Counted from the first letter of the stretch, positions 14,401 to 29,600 are shown. The stretch is DNA of 64,000 bases from Arbacia lixula (GCA_963669155.1 OZ022588.1:5278991-5342990); one strand, 5' to 3'. The notes: a model not told the origin generated them from the letters alone. Made by a program: numbers and translations.

Positions 14401-17400
14401 CTTACTTTCAGCAACATCGGCTTGAGATTTCTTCATCATTACAGTGAATGCATATCGATTGACAATGCATAACGTTGATAAGTTGTCATATATTCGAAGT
14501 TAATATTGTATACTTTAAAAGAAACAACAACTTAACATTAACAATTATTTTGAAATGATTCAACACATTGTACTGGATGCTTCTAGCAATTCTACTGCAA
14601 CTAATACACTACGACATAACAACAACAACAACAACACTAAAATCAACCAGACTTGTGACAATAAATTATGGGCACTTCAATGGAAAAGTTCTGATTATAA
14701 TAAGAAGTTATATATAAATATATATATAGAGAGAGAGAAAGGTCGACCATTTTCATTTAGTATTTAAAGTACATGATTAATCGTCGTTCAACCAAAGCGT
14801 TACTAATGGTTTCACAATCGTATCATTATACATGAACACGACTGGTATCGGAATAACTCCTCGTGCTTCGATGAGTGTTCATGCTACGCAAATCCCGCAA
14901 TGTTGTCAATAACATTTGTATTGTGTCATAGCTGTATGGGCAATTTTTCACTTTTTGGTGTTGATATCACTAGTATCGATAATGTGCTGAAAAGATTAGC
15001 TAAATATACGATTAAACGGAAAGGTCAAGGCATGAATATCAAATTGTTAAATCTTATTTTTTCATGAATGAAAATAAGACTTTCGTGAATTCAAATAAGA
15101 CTTCTTTATTATCTATCCCTCCATTCTTGTTTGTACCAGCCACGCACGGTACACTTGAAGGTTGCCGTTGTCTGTGCATTCCGTGTCATATTCTCAGTTA
15201 CGCGCCCTAAACTTAGTTGGCCCCTTGCGGAATTGACGTATTTTATTCCTAATTTTATTATTCATGGTAAGTATAATAAACGGCAAATCCGGCTAGAAGC
15301 GCTGCACATTCATTGGTGATTATCTCCAAAGAGATGAGTAGGCCTATCGCCCTATTTTCAACAAGCGCAAAGAGTTCGCGCATACTCCGGAATACTCCCC
15401 AGTTGGACTTCGTGGTCATTGTTTATCGGGTAAGATGCAGGATGCGATAGCGTCAATGATCTCTCTGATTTACAAAAGAGTCCCCTCCCTACTGAATAGA
15501 ATGCGCATTGTAAGTGTTACTTCTAAGAGCCCCGAAGGTGACGTCATGCGCATGGTTGAGTAACTTTCTTTTTCTTTCATATTTCAGGCTCATGTAATCA
15601 GGCAACTACAAGTAGCGTCTCAACGCTTTATTTTTGCCATCCTTGTTTGATAAATTCAAGAGGGGGAGAGAGAAAATGCATAATCTATGTTTTGGTACTC
15701 TGCACAATGAAAAGAGTGCAGTACATGCTGTTAATTTTGCATGACTAGTTTTGTGTGAAGGGCTGATATACGATGGATCGACTTTATTATTATTATTATC
15801 TGTTAATTTTACGATACAACCGTAGTTTTCTTTCAAGGGCGAGTCTGGATATATTTACAGCCACGACCATGCAATCGGCAGTAATTTGTTATAAAAAAAA
15901 GAGGGTGCGTGCATTCTGATAGCCTCGTTGTGATGAAGTAGGCATAACCGTTTCTTAAAGGGAGGTTTGGGATTATTTATACACCACGATGTAGTCAGGA
16001 TAGATCAGCAGCTCGATTACACATAATGCATTACGGGCTTAAAGAATTAGGGTAAACCAAACGTTTAAAACGTCAAAACAGGATTTATTTGTGGGGTCTG
16101 GCCTTGCTTTACTATTAGCTACGATTGAATGCCTGTTCCATAAGGCGGACTTGGCTCGTTTAGTAATTGCGATAACCCGACAGTACATGTATTTCATAGG
16201 CGGGTATGGTTTAATTAGGCCTGTCAATATTACGATAAACTAGTATTTTCTTTAAAGGGCGATGGACTGCATACACGTTTCAAATGCCACTCCATTTTTG
16301 CCAATATTTTTTGCTATCCTTTTTGTTAAATTCAAGTGGGGGAGAGAAAATAGATGGTATAATCTTTGTTTTGGTACTCGCCACAATGCAATGTGGGTAG
16401 GACGTATGCATTACATGTACCATTTGTTGGGCGGAGATACGATGGATCGGCTTTGCCAATAGACCAGTTCGTAGTTACACGATGGTCGGACAATGCACTG
16501 AATAAGTACTACTAGAATGCAGACTGGGATCTGTTCATTAAGCCGTATAGGATGATGGATGTGAATACATTTTACAATGTACCCAAAACAACAATACAAA
16601 CAGGTGCACATGGTGGAATGTTCTTTTACTACATTTCAAAGCTGAATAATTGTTGTCATATATGCATGATAATGAAGAGAAACCTGGTTGAGTATCTAAT
16701 GAATTTTAAATTTACTCTGTGAGTTGTTCAATTGACCCGAGGTTATTCGTACCAGCAACAAGCTGCTCATGCGCACATTGTAATTACGAACTCGCTTATT
16801 GTGACGATAAACTGGTAGTTGCTTTCAAGGGAGGGTCTGTGATCTAGTTACAATACATGGGCAGTTTAAGGTGGGCTTCGCTAATAGTTACGATAGTAGT
16901 TTATTTAAAGGACGAGCCTGGCCTTATAAGCTAGGATTGGTTATCGGTTTCAAAAGACGAACCTGGCTTAAAAGTTAGATAAGCTGGTTGTTTCTTTCAC
17001 GGACGGGTCAGGAATTATCAGTAGTTACGATATTTTTTTGTTTAACCCCGTCATTACTAAGCAGTGGTAATCCCATGTCAATTACAACACAGTGTATCGC
17101 CTATGGGACTAAAAGGGTAATAGGTCGGGTTCAACCTTAATATAATGATTAAGATAAATCCATATTTTCTAAAAACTGATGCGGGTTTTGCCACATAGTT
17201 AAGATAAATCTATTGTTTAAATGTCAGGCCTTGCTTTATTATGTAGCTATTGGATTGATTCCCGTGTTTAAAAGACGGGCCTGGCTTTATCGATAATTAC
17301 GATGGACTCGATCGTAGTTTATTTCAAGGCCGGTCGCGAATTAGTAATACTTACAATAAAAAATCAGTTTAATAACAATGATGCGGTTCTGTAGTTCCGA

Positions 17401-20400
17401 AAACGGGTAGATTATCCAACGGGTGGGCCTGCGTTTTTAAGATTTACGATTGCTTACGGTCTCAAAACACGAGCCTGGCTTTATCAATAGTTATGAAAAT
17501 TGGTATAGTTTCTTCAAAGAGAGTGTTTGGGGTTATTTCATGGTATGACAGTTTTCTTAAAGGACGGGCCGATTGGCTTTATTAATCATTACGATAAACT
17601 GGTAGTTTTATTTCAAGGGCTGGTCTGGCTTTATTTTACATTCGCGAACATGCAATCAGCAGTAATTAATTATCAAAGATGGTGAGTCCTTACTAATAGC
17701 CAAGTTGCGATGAAGTAGGCATGGCCGTTTCTTAAATGGTTGCTCGGAATGATACACCACAATGTAGTCAGGATAGATCGTCAATTTATCATAAATAGGG
17801 TTGGCTTTAAGAAATACGGTAAACCAATAGTTAATCGGGAGTTACGGTAAAATGAACTGTAGTTTCTTCAATGAGTTTGGCACTGCCTTACCATTAGCTC
17901 TAGGCCTGGTTTAATTAGGCCTGTGAATACAATAAACTGGTAGTTTCTTTAAAGGGCGGGCCTAAAAGTTAAAATAAAACAGGAATTTATTGAAAAGGTT
18001 TGGTCTTGCTTTTTACGATTGCGTGCTAGTTCCATAATCATTTCGATAAATTGTTATTTTCTTAAAAGGGCGGTCCTTACTTTGTGAATACCTCCTATTG
18101 ACTGCCGGTTTAATGACTTGTAGTCCCCGTGAAGAGCGTGTCGGTGTTTATTAGTTATAGCCGTTTCTCAATCAAAAGGACGGGTATTTGACTATTAACC
18201 ATCACGATAAACCGGGAGTTCATATCAAGGGCGGGTCGGAAATAATCAATAGTCATGAAAAATCGATAATTTAGTAGCGATGCGGCTTACGGTAAAATGC
18301 CGGTTTCGAAGTTACGACGAATGAATAGTTTCTTGAAATGATATGGGCGGTCTCTATCAATAGCTGCGATTAACCGGGAGTTCTTGTCAAGGCCGGGCGG
18401 GTCGGAAATTATTAATAGTCATGATAAATCGGCAGTTTATTAAGCGGGCTTAGCCAGTTACAGAAAACTGCCGGTTTCTTGACATGAACTTACGATGAGT
18501 TAACAGTTTCAACCGATTATATGGCGTTTCAACCTGTATCCACACATGAATATCTTACCTCTATCTGCCTGACTTTCTTTGCACAATTATCGTGCGTGAA
18601 ATGAGGTCAACATTATTTTTTTCATGACTTTCTTTAGCCTGTAGCGTACATTTGACGATCGGCATAGAATTTTGAGATGGCGATACCTTCGAAAACCTTT
18701 GAACGAATTGATAGTTACGTCGAGCAAATGGACTTTTAGTATCTTGCCGTCCATTTGGTATTTATGAATTTAGACGATTTTCTTTGGTGAATTGAGAGTA
18801 AATCTTTGATTTAATATCACCATCATATATCATCTTTAAAATATGTGCAAGTTATAGTCACCCCATCCTATATCCCTGATATGGACATACACGTAGCAAA
18901 TAAATAAAGCCTGCATGCGCATAGTAAAAAATTGCGAGGAAACCAAATTACATGTAGAAATACTTTTATCATATTAGACAGAATGAATTAATCCCCATCC
19001 ATTAGAGGAAAGATTATTCATGATTCATGCAACAAAATGAAAATATTAGTAACATTTGATGACGTGTTTAATATGTCGTTTATTGAGTTAAAGTGCCCTT
19101 CCACTCAGTGGCTTCATGCACGCCCGAAATTACAGAACGCACTTCACGTACAGTCATTACGAACGAATGCGAGAGTTTTGGTCGTAGAGGGAGCTATTTA
19201 GAATTGATTATTCGCGATGCGAACACAAAATAGGAGTGGCCGGAAAGACGCACAAAGGAACGCTGGTATGAATAGGCCTTTGAACTCCACCGTTCCTTTC
19301 AACACAAAAGAACGCTGATCAGGAAAGCCGCATTGAAAAGACGCATGCGGTTTTGACAGCAAAAGACGCGGCAGGGACTTTTGACAAGCTGCCTTAGAAT
19401 AGATGCATTGAAACTGAAATAACTAGCTTTCTCCTGCATTGACCCAGGCTAAAAAAATGTTGATAACTTTTCAATTTTCAGCAATTATATTCTCAATGAA
19501 ATAATTGCATCTCATTCAAGAAGAGAATCTCCAATTTCACCCTAAACATCCTATTTCAGCATCACAATGTTCTAAAATGCTAAATCGAGGATTTGCATGA
19601 TAGGCAGTGTTTGTTTCTTTCTTTACAGTGTGGCACCTTAAAGGGATAGTTCACCCTGAAATTAAGTTGGTTTCAATAAAAGCAGACACATTACAAAGAG
19701 ATATTAGTGAAGGTCTGATAAAAATCTGTCTAAGGACAAGAGAGTTATGATCTTTTAAAGTTGTTTTTATTTTGTACTGTCACGTGCGAGGTGCTCTCCC
19801 ATGTTTGTTTTTTAATGTCAATATTCTGAACAAGATATGCATCATTTTACCCGTGAATTTGATACATCATTAGAAACATGTTTTTACACACATACATCTG
19901 TGAAAAATATTCATTCCATTGCCAAAACTAGAGAAGGAGCAATATATGAGATCATACAGCACACAACATACGGGAGAGCACCTCGCATTTGATGTCACAA
20001 AATTGAAATCTCAAAAGATGATAACCATCTTATCCTTTAACAGATTTTCTTCAAACCTTTATTAATATGCTTCTTTAATGTTTCTGTTTTGATTGAAGCC
20101 AACTCATCTTAGGGTTAACTATCCCTTCAAAGGCAGTATAGCCCTTTTACAAAGTTATGAATGTCTGCTTAGACAATTTCTGTGGTATTTACAGAATTTA
20201 TTTTTTGCCATGCAAAGATATTAGTTTACCTTTAATCATCCATACAATGTGTTCATCATTGTACCATGAGCAGTACTTTTCCCTCCTCAAAAAAGCTTGA
20301 TCTCCATGTATGCAGTTTGTTGTTATATCCGGCAGATTGATGGCAGATTTGTTTCTTGGATTTTTGAATATCTTCCTCATCAATTAGCACAGATACCACA

Positions 20401-21047
20401 AAGGCCGTCATAACAAGCATCACAGCCACACCTAACAGGGAACATCTGGGTTTGGCCCTTTCATTTTCACTTTCTCTCTATCCAGTCTGTCAAGCTCTAT
20501 AATGCTGGTATTTCTTTCTCTCTCTTCCCTCGCTTGATCAACTCTATAACTTCCCCTTCTCTTCTCTCTCTTTCTCACTCTGTAATATCTCTCTTTCTCT
20601 CTCTCTTTCTCCATCTGTACCTGTCTCCCTCTCTATCTCTCTCCCTTCTCTTCACTCTTTTCCCCCTTTTTTCTCTCTCACTTATCATCTGTCTGGTATT
20701 TCTTTCTCTCTCTTCCCTCCCTTGATCAACTGTATAATTTCCCCTTCTCTTCTCTCTCTTTCTCACTCTGTAATATCTCTCTTTCTCTCTCTTTCTCCAT
20801 CTGTATGTCTCTCTTTTTCCTTCTGTGGCATTTTCTTTCTCCCTCTACATCTCTCTCTCTCTTTCTCCCTCTGTATCTCTTTCTCTCTCCCTCTGCATAT
20901 CTCTCTTTCTTATCTGTATCTCTCTCTCTCACTCTCTCTCTCTCTTTCTCCATCTGTACCTGTCTCCCTCTGTATCTCTCTCCCTTCTCTTCACTCTTTT
21001 CCCCCTTTGTTTCTCTTTCACTTATCCTCCGTCTCTCCACATCCTGA

Positions 21048-21090
<43 letters not shown>

Positions 21091-23439
21091 TCATTTCACC
21101 CTTTCCATCTCTCCCGTACTCCTCTATCCCTCTCATCTAACTTTCACTTGCCCTCTCTACTCATCTTTCTTTTTCGCTTCCTTGATCTGCCTGCATACAT
21201 TCCGGTCCCTCCACAGGAATGTCAATGATTAATGTCATTATCTGTGTCAAAGCAACAAATCTACAGAACCCATTCTGAGCCAGATAAAACACTCAATGGG
21301 ATTCGTGTGCATTATTGGTGACAACATGCACACCAGACACACACAGTTAAAGGGTTACTCAAGTAGAAAAATAAGTTCCCACTAATCTATGTAAAATTAT
21401 CCACTGAAAACGAATTTCACATTTGTTTTCCGCAATAAAGTCTCATTTTGACAAAAATTTGAAAAAACGCACACCTCTAGTGACGTCAGAAAAGTCAAAA
21501 TGGCATAAATGCCAACGGCGTGTACGGAAGTCAACAATAGACTATTTTCGTAATGTATTCACAACTTTTCCCCTAACTGCGAAGTAACTCGTTAGTGCAG
21601 TAACCTGTATCTTGTCATTCATATTCAATGGATGGCATGCGCTTTGAATCTATTAGTTGTTGCTACTCGGACAAACCTTGAACAAGCTTTGGGGCTCCCA
21701 TTGGTAACATATTGTTTGAACGGCGTGAATAAAATATTTTATTCACGCCTTAATTGGCATTTATGGCATTTTGACTTTTCTGACGTGACGTTTTTTCAAA
21801 TTTTTGTCAAAATGAGACTTTATTGCAGCAAACAAATGTGAAATTTGTTTTTAGTGGAGAATTTTACATCGATTAGTGGGAACTTATTTTTCGAAATTAG
21901 TAACCCTTAAACCCTGCCTGTGCTAGATATAATGTTGCTCAATGGAACTTGTGTACACTATTGGTGACACAATCCAAACAAGGTCAAGGGGATATTTTTC
22001 ATTCATCCCCAAATAAATATATCACTACAAACATCAAATTATAGAATAAGGTTAGAAGAGAGACAATTTCTTTCAGTTGAAGGGTGAGGGATATTGGTGG
22101 TAAACGTTACAGACCGTAATCTTGCAAGAGGCATTCTGCCTTGGCCACAGCAGTCATTCTAGTTTCACCCTATGTGCATCAGACAAAATGGCACATTTTG
22201 GGATTTGTGTGCATTCATTGTGAATAAATACACACATGGCACACAAAGATTTGATATCAGAATGTTCAATAAATTTTCTAAAATATCTATGTACAAATCG
22301 AAATGTGAATCTACAATTGTATCATCATTTGGTGTATTAGAAATCAAGCAGAAAAATAAATCCAATCCAATCATGTAATGAAATCATTTCAAAATGATGA
22401 AGTTGTTGAAATGAAATCTTTTCCGCTACTAGCCCTTGCCCTTAACAAACATGCGTGTTAGAAATGTGTTCTCATGTGGATGCTACCATCATTGTGACTT
22501 GCCTTTGAAGCCCCTGACCTCCATTAACTCCTAGGTAGCAGTATCAGCTGCACGTGTTGAAGCCACAAGTCCACCATCTTACAACCCCCAAAGGACATAA
22601 TTGCCCTGTGTCTAGCCAAGAAGTCACAAAAGCCCATGAATGTTAAGAAGGTGTTAATTTCGCCTTATTGCAGATGAAATGTCACGACTCGGCTTACAGC
22701 TGCAAAGACATGGCTTCTATCATTTCAAATATGCAGTGACATACCGTATGAAGAAAACATATTTCATTAAAAGTTTCATTCAAAATCACTTATTGCATAC
22801 ATTTTGTGGAGCAATTTCTGGAGATGGGCCTTGATGTGTACCACTTCAATGCGTTTTTGTTTGTTTAGATAAGACATATTCCTGTCTTCCTCGATATTTA
22901 ACATTCACATTTCCACTCAGCAACTCTGGCCTTGTAAGGACATTTTGTTCCCACATCCATAAATAATTCCAAGTCCAAGGTGATTCATGTATTTGTCCAT
23001 TTCATTGTGAAATGAACATTTCCTTCCTTCCGGTCCTCTTCTCCTTTATCTCCTTCTCCTTCTTCTTTTTCCTACTCTCCTTGTTTCTCTTCTGTTTCTC
23101 TGTCCTCACATAAAGGGTCATTATTTGCACATTAATGTAAAAAGTAACTTCTTCTAATTTCACAAAATAATTGAGAGAACTGCTCTCTGTCCTTGCCTTA
23201 TACTCAAAGGATCTTCTGTAAAAGTCCTTTGTAGAGGATGAAAGGTTTTTCACAAATGAGACTGAATGTAAACATGACTTGCTATTGAAATTCAAAGTGA
23301 ACTTTGCTGTGAATCTGTGAAGGATCACATAATCCCCAGAGCATTACGTATGCTTGCCATACAACAGGTAGATGGCAGGTCATTGCACCTCTCCCACTTT
23401 TTTCTCTTTCTTTCTCTTGTCCCACTCCTCTCTCTCTCC

Positions 23440-23484
<45 letters not shown>

Positions 23485-23506
23485 TCTCTCTCTCTCTCTC
23501 TATCCC

Positions 23507-23540
<34 letters not shown>

Positions 23541-23564
23541 CCTCTCTCTCTCTCTCTCTCACTC

Positions 23565-23609
<45 letters not shown>

Positions 23610-23638
23610 CTCTCTCTCCCTCTCTCCATCTCTTCCCA

Positions 23639-23696
<58 letters not shown>

Positions 23697-26600
23697 TTCA
23701 CTCTCTCTCCCACTTTCTCTCTCTCTCTCTCTGTCAATGTTTATGCCTGTTGCTTTTTCCCTTTGTTTCTCTTTCACTTTATCTTAACGCCTCTCTGTCT
23801 TTTTCGCTGCTTCTCCCCTTTCTTGCTCACATCCCATTCGTTTGTTTGTTTGTCTGTATGTCTGTAAGTCTGTCTGTCAATCTCTATTAGTGTATCTCTC
23901 TCCTTTTGTTTTTCTTTCATCCTGTCTGAATACACCTCTGTCTCTTTCTCTACCTATCTCTTCCTCTCCCATTCTCTATCTCCATCTTTATCTCTTTCCA
24001 TCTTTCTTCTACCTCTCTTTCTCTCTCCATCTCTGTGGTCTAAACATCTCCTTTCCCCTCTATCTCTCTCTCCCCATATCTCTATCTTTCCATCTCTCTG
24101 CATCTCTATCTCTCTGTCTCTTCCTCTGCCTCACACTTTCTCTCCATCTCTGTCTTTCCATCTCTCAGCCTCTCTATCTCTTGAGAGAGTGAATCTCGTG
24201 GTCCCTTAGCCCATGAATACACACAAGCCATCAACAGATCACTTAAGGCCTTACTCATTTTCTCCTTCACTCGTTATTTCCATGATTCCAAATCTCTCCA
24301 CTGTCTTATCTGTACAAAATTCTCATGGTCCAATTTTTCATACACAACAGGTCAGTTACCTTTCTCTAAACTGTGTGTATGTATATGTGTCTGTCTGTCT
24401 GTCTGTTTGTATCTTTCTCCATTTGTCTGTCTGTCTTTCTCTCCTATTTGCACTGTCCCATCTGATGTTTTCACATTTCTCCTTTCAATTTAATCAATAG
24501 TTATTACCTCTCTAATGTTTTGTTCAAATTCAAATTTCCCCCTTGAAACTGTTCATGCTTTCTCACCCTCTTACTGATTCACTCCTATTTTCCTTTCTAA
24601 TCTCTAATACTCTCTCATTTTGACTCTCTTCCCCCTCTCCCCTCTATCTCACTATCTTTTGTGTTATCTCTTATGCATCGAAATTCCGTGATTCTCTTCA
24701 AATTCTCTCCCACATGTATACATGATTTGATTTCCATTTCTCAACGATTCTTTCATCTCCCAATAATGAACATTTGCAGGGAGCTCTCATCCAAGTCATA
24801 CACCTCACTCTCATCCTCATGAAATTTTCATCCTGCAGCACACTCTAGTCTCAAGACTCTCCCACTACCAGTCCTCAGCAACATGACCTCTGCGATGACT
24901 GCAAAGAATGACCTTCAACAACGCCATACATCCATTCCTACCCCACACTCTCGCACACAAACACACATAGCATTCATGAATCCACACATTCACCTACAAC
25001 TATACATAAAAAAGATGATCTTCATACCCATATAATTACCCAGGTCCTTCACATGCACACCCACGAACCACAATGAACATGCAGACGTACACATATTCAA
25101 ACGGCTTTTAAAGAAGCACCTGCTGTTACGTGTAGACGACTGATTAAACATTTTATTATTTGCTGAAGTTTACAATCCAGTGTTTCTAATGTAGCACCAA
25201 ATATTCTACATGTAATCAGGGATGTGCATCTGGTGCATTCAACTGTTAAAAGCTTTATTGGCTTTTACGGACGGCACACTGTTTTTTCTGTTTCTTCACT
25301 CTGCGATTTAGATTTTTGGATGGTTACCTCTACCCGAATTTCTCTGTCACCTCGTACTTGTCTCTGTAGTGTTTCTTTCTTTACTTGTACTTTGTCTGGA
25401 TGCCATCTTTTTATACTGTCAAATCGATATATGCATGCACATACTCGAACACCAGCGCACACTTGCACATGCCTGTAAACCCAAACTCTCCAAACCCAAC
25501 ACATACACATACATTGCCATATGGTGAATGTGATGTGCTACTGTGAAAAATGCCTACTTATTCCTTCAGGTGCGATAACATTACATTGCATGATATTTCT
25601 AGGAAATTTAAGTTTGCAAGGTGATATCTTTTTACATTTGTGTATCAAGCTCTAGCCCTCCCCCCCCCAAAAAAAAAAAAAAATAATAATAATATTTTTT
25701 TTTTAAAATAAAAGGAGAAAAAAAAGTAAAGACTTCATTGGAAAGTTGACCACTTTCTAGTAAGAACTTTTTTTAAATGGATTCTGCTGCATAGTGCTTA
25801 ATACGACTTAATTGAACATTGCACATGGTACTAACAACATGGACTGGGATAACATTAAGAAACTCTACATGGTCAAACATACACTGTGATTCATTTTGAC
25901 GTATTTTTCTTTCAATGGCGGCCCCATTAGGGCTGATTTCTATACCAATTTGTGGTCGATTTGCTGTCAATCAGAAGCCATTTGTGTTAGCCAGACCACT
26001 CAACACTGGAATACTTATACAAATATCTGGGAGAAAGGGGATTTTACTTTATCATTGATGCACACCCACACAAAATAACTGTGGGCTCACTGTGTTTCCT
26101 CACAGTCTTTTTTTCAGTGTTTGTATCAAAAATACAGGAAATGAGGAAATACAGATGTTTTTCAATGTGTACCTTTCAGTGATGTTGATTTTACTGAATG
26201 TCGTTGAACGAGATCTTCATTCCACAGTGCCCCATTGTGTATGCAACCAAACAAAACCACGTTCTCCTTCATATTGACTCTAAAATATATTCACCCTGGA
26301 CCTAAAAATAGTGCTGTTTAGATATTCAGTACTTTCTGACTTTCATTCTCTGATCACATGGTTCGCTCTGTGCTCTGGTGAGATACAACACTTTGTGTAC
26401 CCCATGTTCAGAACCATGTTATTAGATTCTTTGAAAGTGTTTTTCAATGTGTGAATACAACTTACTTCTTGAAAGTTTGGTTCTAAAGAAGGAGCTTACA
26501 TAACGTTGTCTGTCCGTCTTTGAAAGAAATCTTTGTATCACAGTACACCCATGCATGAACAACCAAAAGAATCTCATTTTTATCACTGGTAATACGGACT

Positions 26601-29600
26601 GTAGAACAAATGCACTTTGATGAGACTTTCAAACTTGACAAAAACTTTTCTGTGAGAAATCATAACTCAGGAATTTGACAAGAGCACATCACCATGACTG
26701 CCAAATGGAAGTGAAAAATAAGCTTCGGTCATGCAGAATGTGAATGTGACGATGTCACAAAAGGGAGAATGAGAGAGAGCATGGTGTTTGCTATAGCATG
26801 TCCAAGCTGGCATAAACATGAGGGCATGTGAAAGTTGGATGGGGTGTAACATACTTGAGGAGAAGGAGGAGGGGGAAGAAAGAGTTGTAGTTATTAGATT
26901 ACAGCACATTGATCTGACAAGGTCACAGGCATTACCACGTCTAATGGATCCAGAAAAAAGTTACATCTGCGAGGATAGATCCTGCAGCTAAAATTGACAC
27001 ATTTTTCTCCTTCTCCCTCCTTTCAATCTCTGTTCCCATCTGTATGTCTGTCTGTCTCTCTCTGACTCACTCTGTCTCCCTGTCTCTTCTTGTGTGTGTG
27101 TGTGTCTCTCTCTCTCTCTGTCTCTCTTTCTATCTCTCTCTGTCTCTCTCTTTCTATCTCTCTCTGTCTCTCTCTATCTTTCTCTGTACCTCCTTGTCTC
27201 CTTTTTTCTCTGTCTCTCTGTCTCTGTTCATCCCTGTCTGTCTGTCTCTCTCTGTGAATCTCTCTCTCTCTCTATCCATGTCTGTCTTTATCTCTCTATC
27301 TCTTTCTCCCTCTGTCTCCCTCTGTCTCTCCTCGTCACTCTCTATCTCGATGTCTTTCCCTTCTCCACTGTTTCTTCCTTGTCACCTCCTTGTCACAAGA
27401 ACTCTGATTAATCTGCTCTCTACAGAACATCTCCCTCTCGCTGCTGACCACCTCGTGCCTGACTAACCTAGTTGCGGTCCAGTTATACATACACAAGTTA
27501 TTTATGAGTTTAGCCACTGCTACAAGCATTACCTTCATGCCCTAATTCTCAATGGTCTGTATTTTGAATAAAGGTTTAACGCAAACAATGTAGTCAACCT
27601 GGACTAACTTTATGGGGCGCAAAATATATGCACATTATTATTGATTTAATATAATTGATTTTGTCCTGGGAATCACTATGGTATATTAAGTTTGTTCATG
27701 TAATAATTACAGGAAATAGTTAAAAACATCCACTATTGCGGTCCTGTGGTGATAATCAATGATTTTGTGACAGCATCAGATGATTAATTTTGCGACCCAT
27801 AAAGTTAGTCTACGTTTCGTAAGTAGTTAAACCCCCGTTGTTGTGCATACCACCCAATGAATGAATGATATATGGAGAGAAACAGAGAATCTAATGAAGT
27901 TCTATTACTCTGTGAGTGGCAAAAGTGACCTCGGATGGCATGCTGAAAACATATTTAAGTTTTGACTTAAGTATCAAATTTAGTCCCCTATGATCCACAA
28001 TTCTGATTGGCCTATTGACACAGTTTGACTTAACTGTTGATGTGACACTGATGCATTTTTGCATAAGAAAGACACACAAATCCAACAGAGCAGCATTTTG
28101 TACGTCATATAAGTCAGTTTTCAGAATGCCAACTGATTAAGCTAAGAATATTTTACATGTTAAACTCTTTTAGAATTCCACCACGGGTCATTGGGACCAG
28201 CCCTGGTCATACAAACACTGCACATACTAACTGGCTTATAACAAGCCATTCTTATCTATATGGGAGACCTAAGGTCAAAGGTCGTAGGTCAATAAACTCA
28301 CCAGGCCCGAGATAGAAGGCGTGTCATCCGGTTTCAGCATCATTCCCTCGGTGGTGAGATGGTATTGTAGCGCCTCCTTGAGTTGCTCCGTGGTACAGTT
28401 GATGTGCTTGTCTTCCTCTAGATACCAGTTGTCAGGGTACCAGCCAATCAGGAACCAGACGATCTTGGGCCCATACAGCTTCTGCTTGTAAACCTGTGGT
28501 AGATAACCCAAATCAGAAAAAAAATGCTACCTTGTCATGTTTTGATACTTTTTGTTTTGTTTTAAGGGCTCCAATGACAAACATACCTCTGTGTTTTTTT
28601 GTTTTTTTTTTTTGGGGGGGAGGGAATCAAATAATATGTGTAAGTTTTGGCAATGCTCAAATCAAGGAGCACAACATAGTCATAAGACTTTCAACTTCCT
28701 TCTTTATTTGCCATTTCCACTTTCAGTGTTTCCTCTTTCTCACTTCACACCTTGTATCTATATCTCTGTTTCTCCTCTATCTAACTTCTCCATTTAAGAA
28801 TTTCTCTCTTCTTTACTATTTACATTATCACTCATTGTTTGTCCCTTCCTTCCTTTTTTCTTTCATTCTCTCTAACACGCAATCAATCTTTACTTCCGTT
28901 ACTGTATCTTTTAATCAAACTATTTTACACATTTTCATGTGCAAAATTCATTCAACTAACATGATTTCTTTTAAATTCCATCGCTCAATACCCTGTCTTC
29001 CCCACGACAAACCCAATCTCTGCTTGCACATACAGTCAGCTTCAATGTCTTTCATCGCCCAATGTCCACACCAGATTATCAATATTTGAGCCTATCAATT
29101 TTCTTAATTCACTTTTCCCACCTCTCTGCTTGTTTCGGACCCACAAATCTGGCGCTGCCTTAAAAGACCGTCAACACGGTGAGCCTACATCCATACCAAT
29201 TCTGAGATTGCATTTGGTCTTCAAATTGGGAGTGGCAAATGCAAGACGGCAAACGGCAATTTGTGAGAAGTTTTCTTGCATCCATGTGCGAGCTGTGTTT
29301 GCCCCGCCCTAATTAGACCCTGCTTTTGTGCGCGTCTCAACACGTCATGGCACCGCAAAAAAGAGCCGACCCTCAAAAGTTACACCCATGAAAGGGGAGG
29401 AAAGAAAGTGAAGATAGCTGGTACCGTATATGGGTCTGGGGGGGGGGGGGAGGAAGGGGTATTATCAGAAAGGAATCTTCATGAATATTCATGCTCACAG
29501 CTAAATGTGCTGCTTTCTAGAAGTCGATCATGAATTTAAGCCAGGAATACCATGCCTAAACACTTCAAGGAGTTTTATAACATCTCATGAACAACCTTGA

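Larger units (their letters stand above)
10400..19393. mobile_element. Candidate 9.0-kb TIR-bounded non-autonomous DNA element
   Basis: Left end ggcaccttgtcaaaagtc (10400-10417) and right end gacttttgacaagctgcc (19376-19393) are inverted repeats matching at 17 of 18 bases. Each is flanked outside by TTA (10397-10399 and 19394-19396). Both ends have subterminal copies of gcgttccttt facing inward (10460, 10545) or its complement (19254-19263 and a variant at 19306-19315). Three-base TTA duplications are typical of PIF/Harbinger transposons, but no transposase was found inside. The interior is richer in CpG by eye and includes a degenerate tandem array. Alternatively, two separate small elements of one family happen to lie in opposite orientation. 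Confidence 0.5.
3336..28301 (-). other. Intron D-E of GABBR1, 25.0 kb
   Basis: Bounded by the exon D donor gtgagt and the exon E acceptor ctttcag. It contains the microsatellites, palindromes, the TIR-bounded 9 kb segment and MITEs listed separately. Between them (3336-4650, 5500-6300, 7300-7820, 7906-8270, 20130-20450, 21910-23390, 24200-27000, 27834-28301) I see no exon, RNA gene or recognised element. Long open frames here come from CT or GA repeats. Confidence 0.8.

Noticed and set aside
23282..23890. Long Ser/Leu-rich and Arg/Glu-rich open frames
   Set aside because: They are translations of (TC)n/(GA)n repeats in every frame. The same applies to 4881-5525, 6270-6973, 8437-9071, 20432-21232, 27044-27411, 32818-33201, 56098-56694 and 57759-58428.
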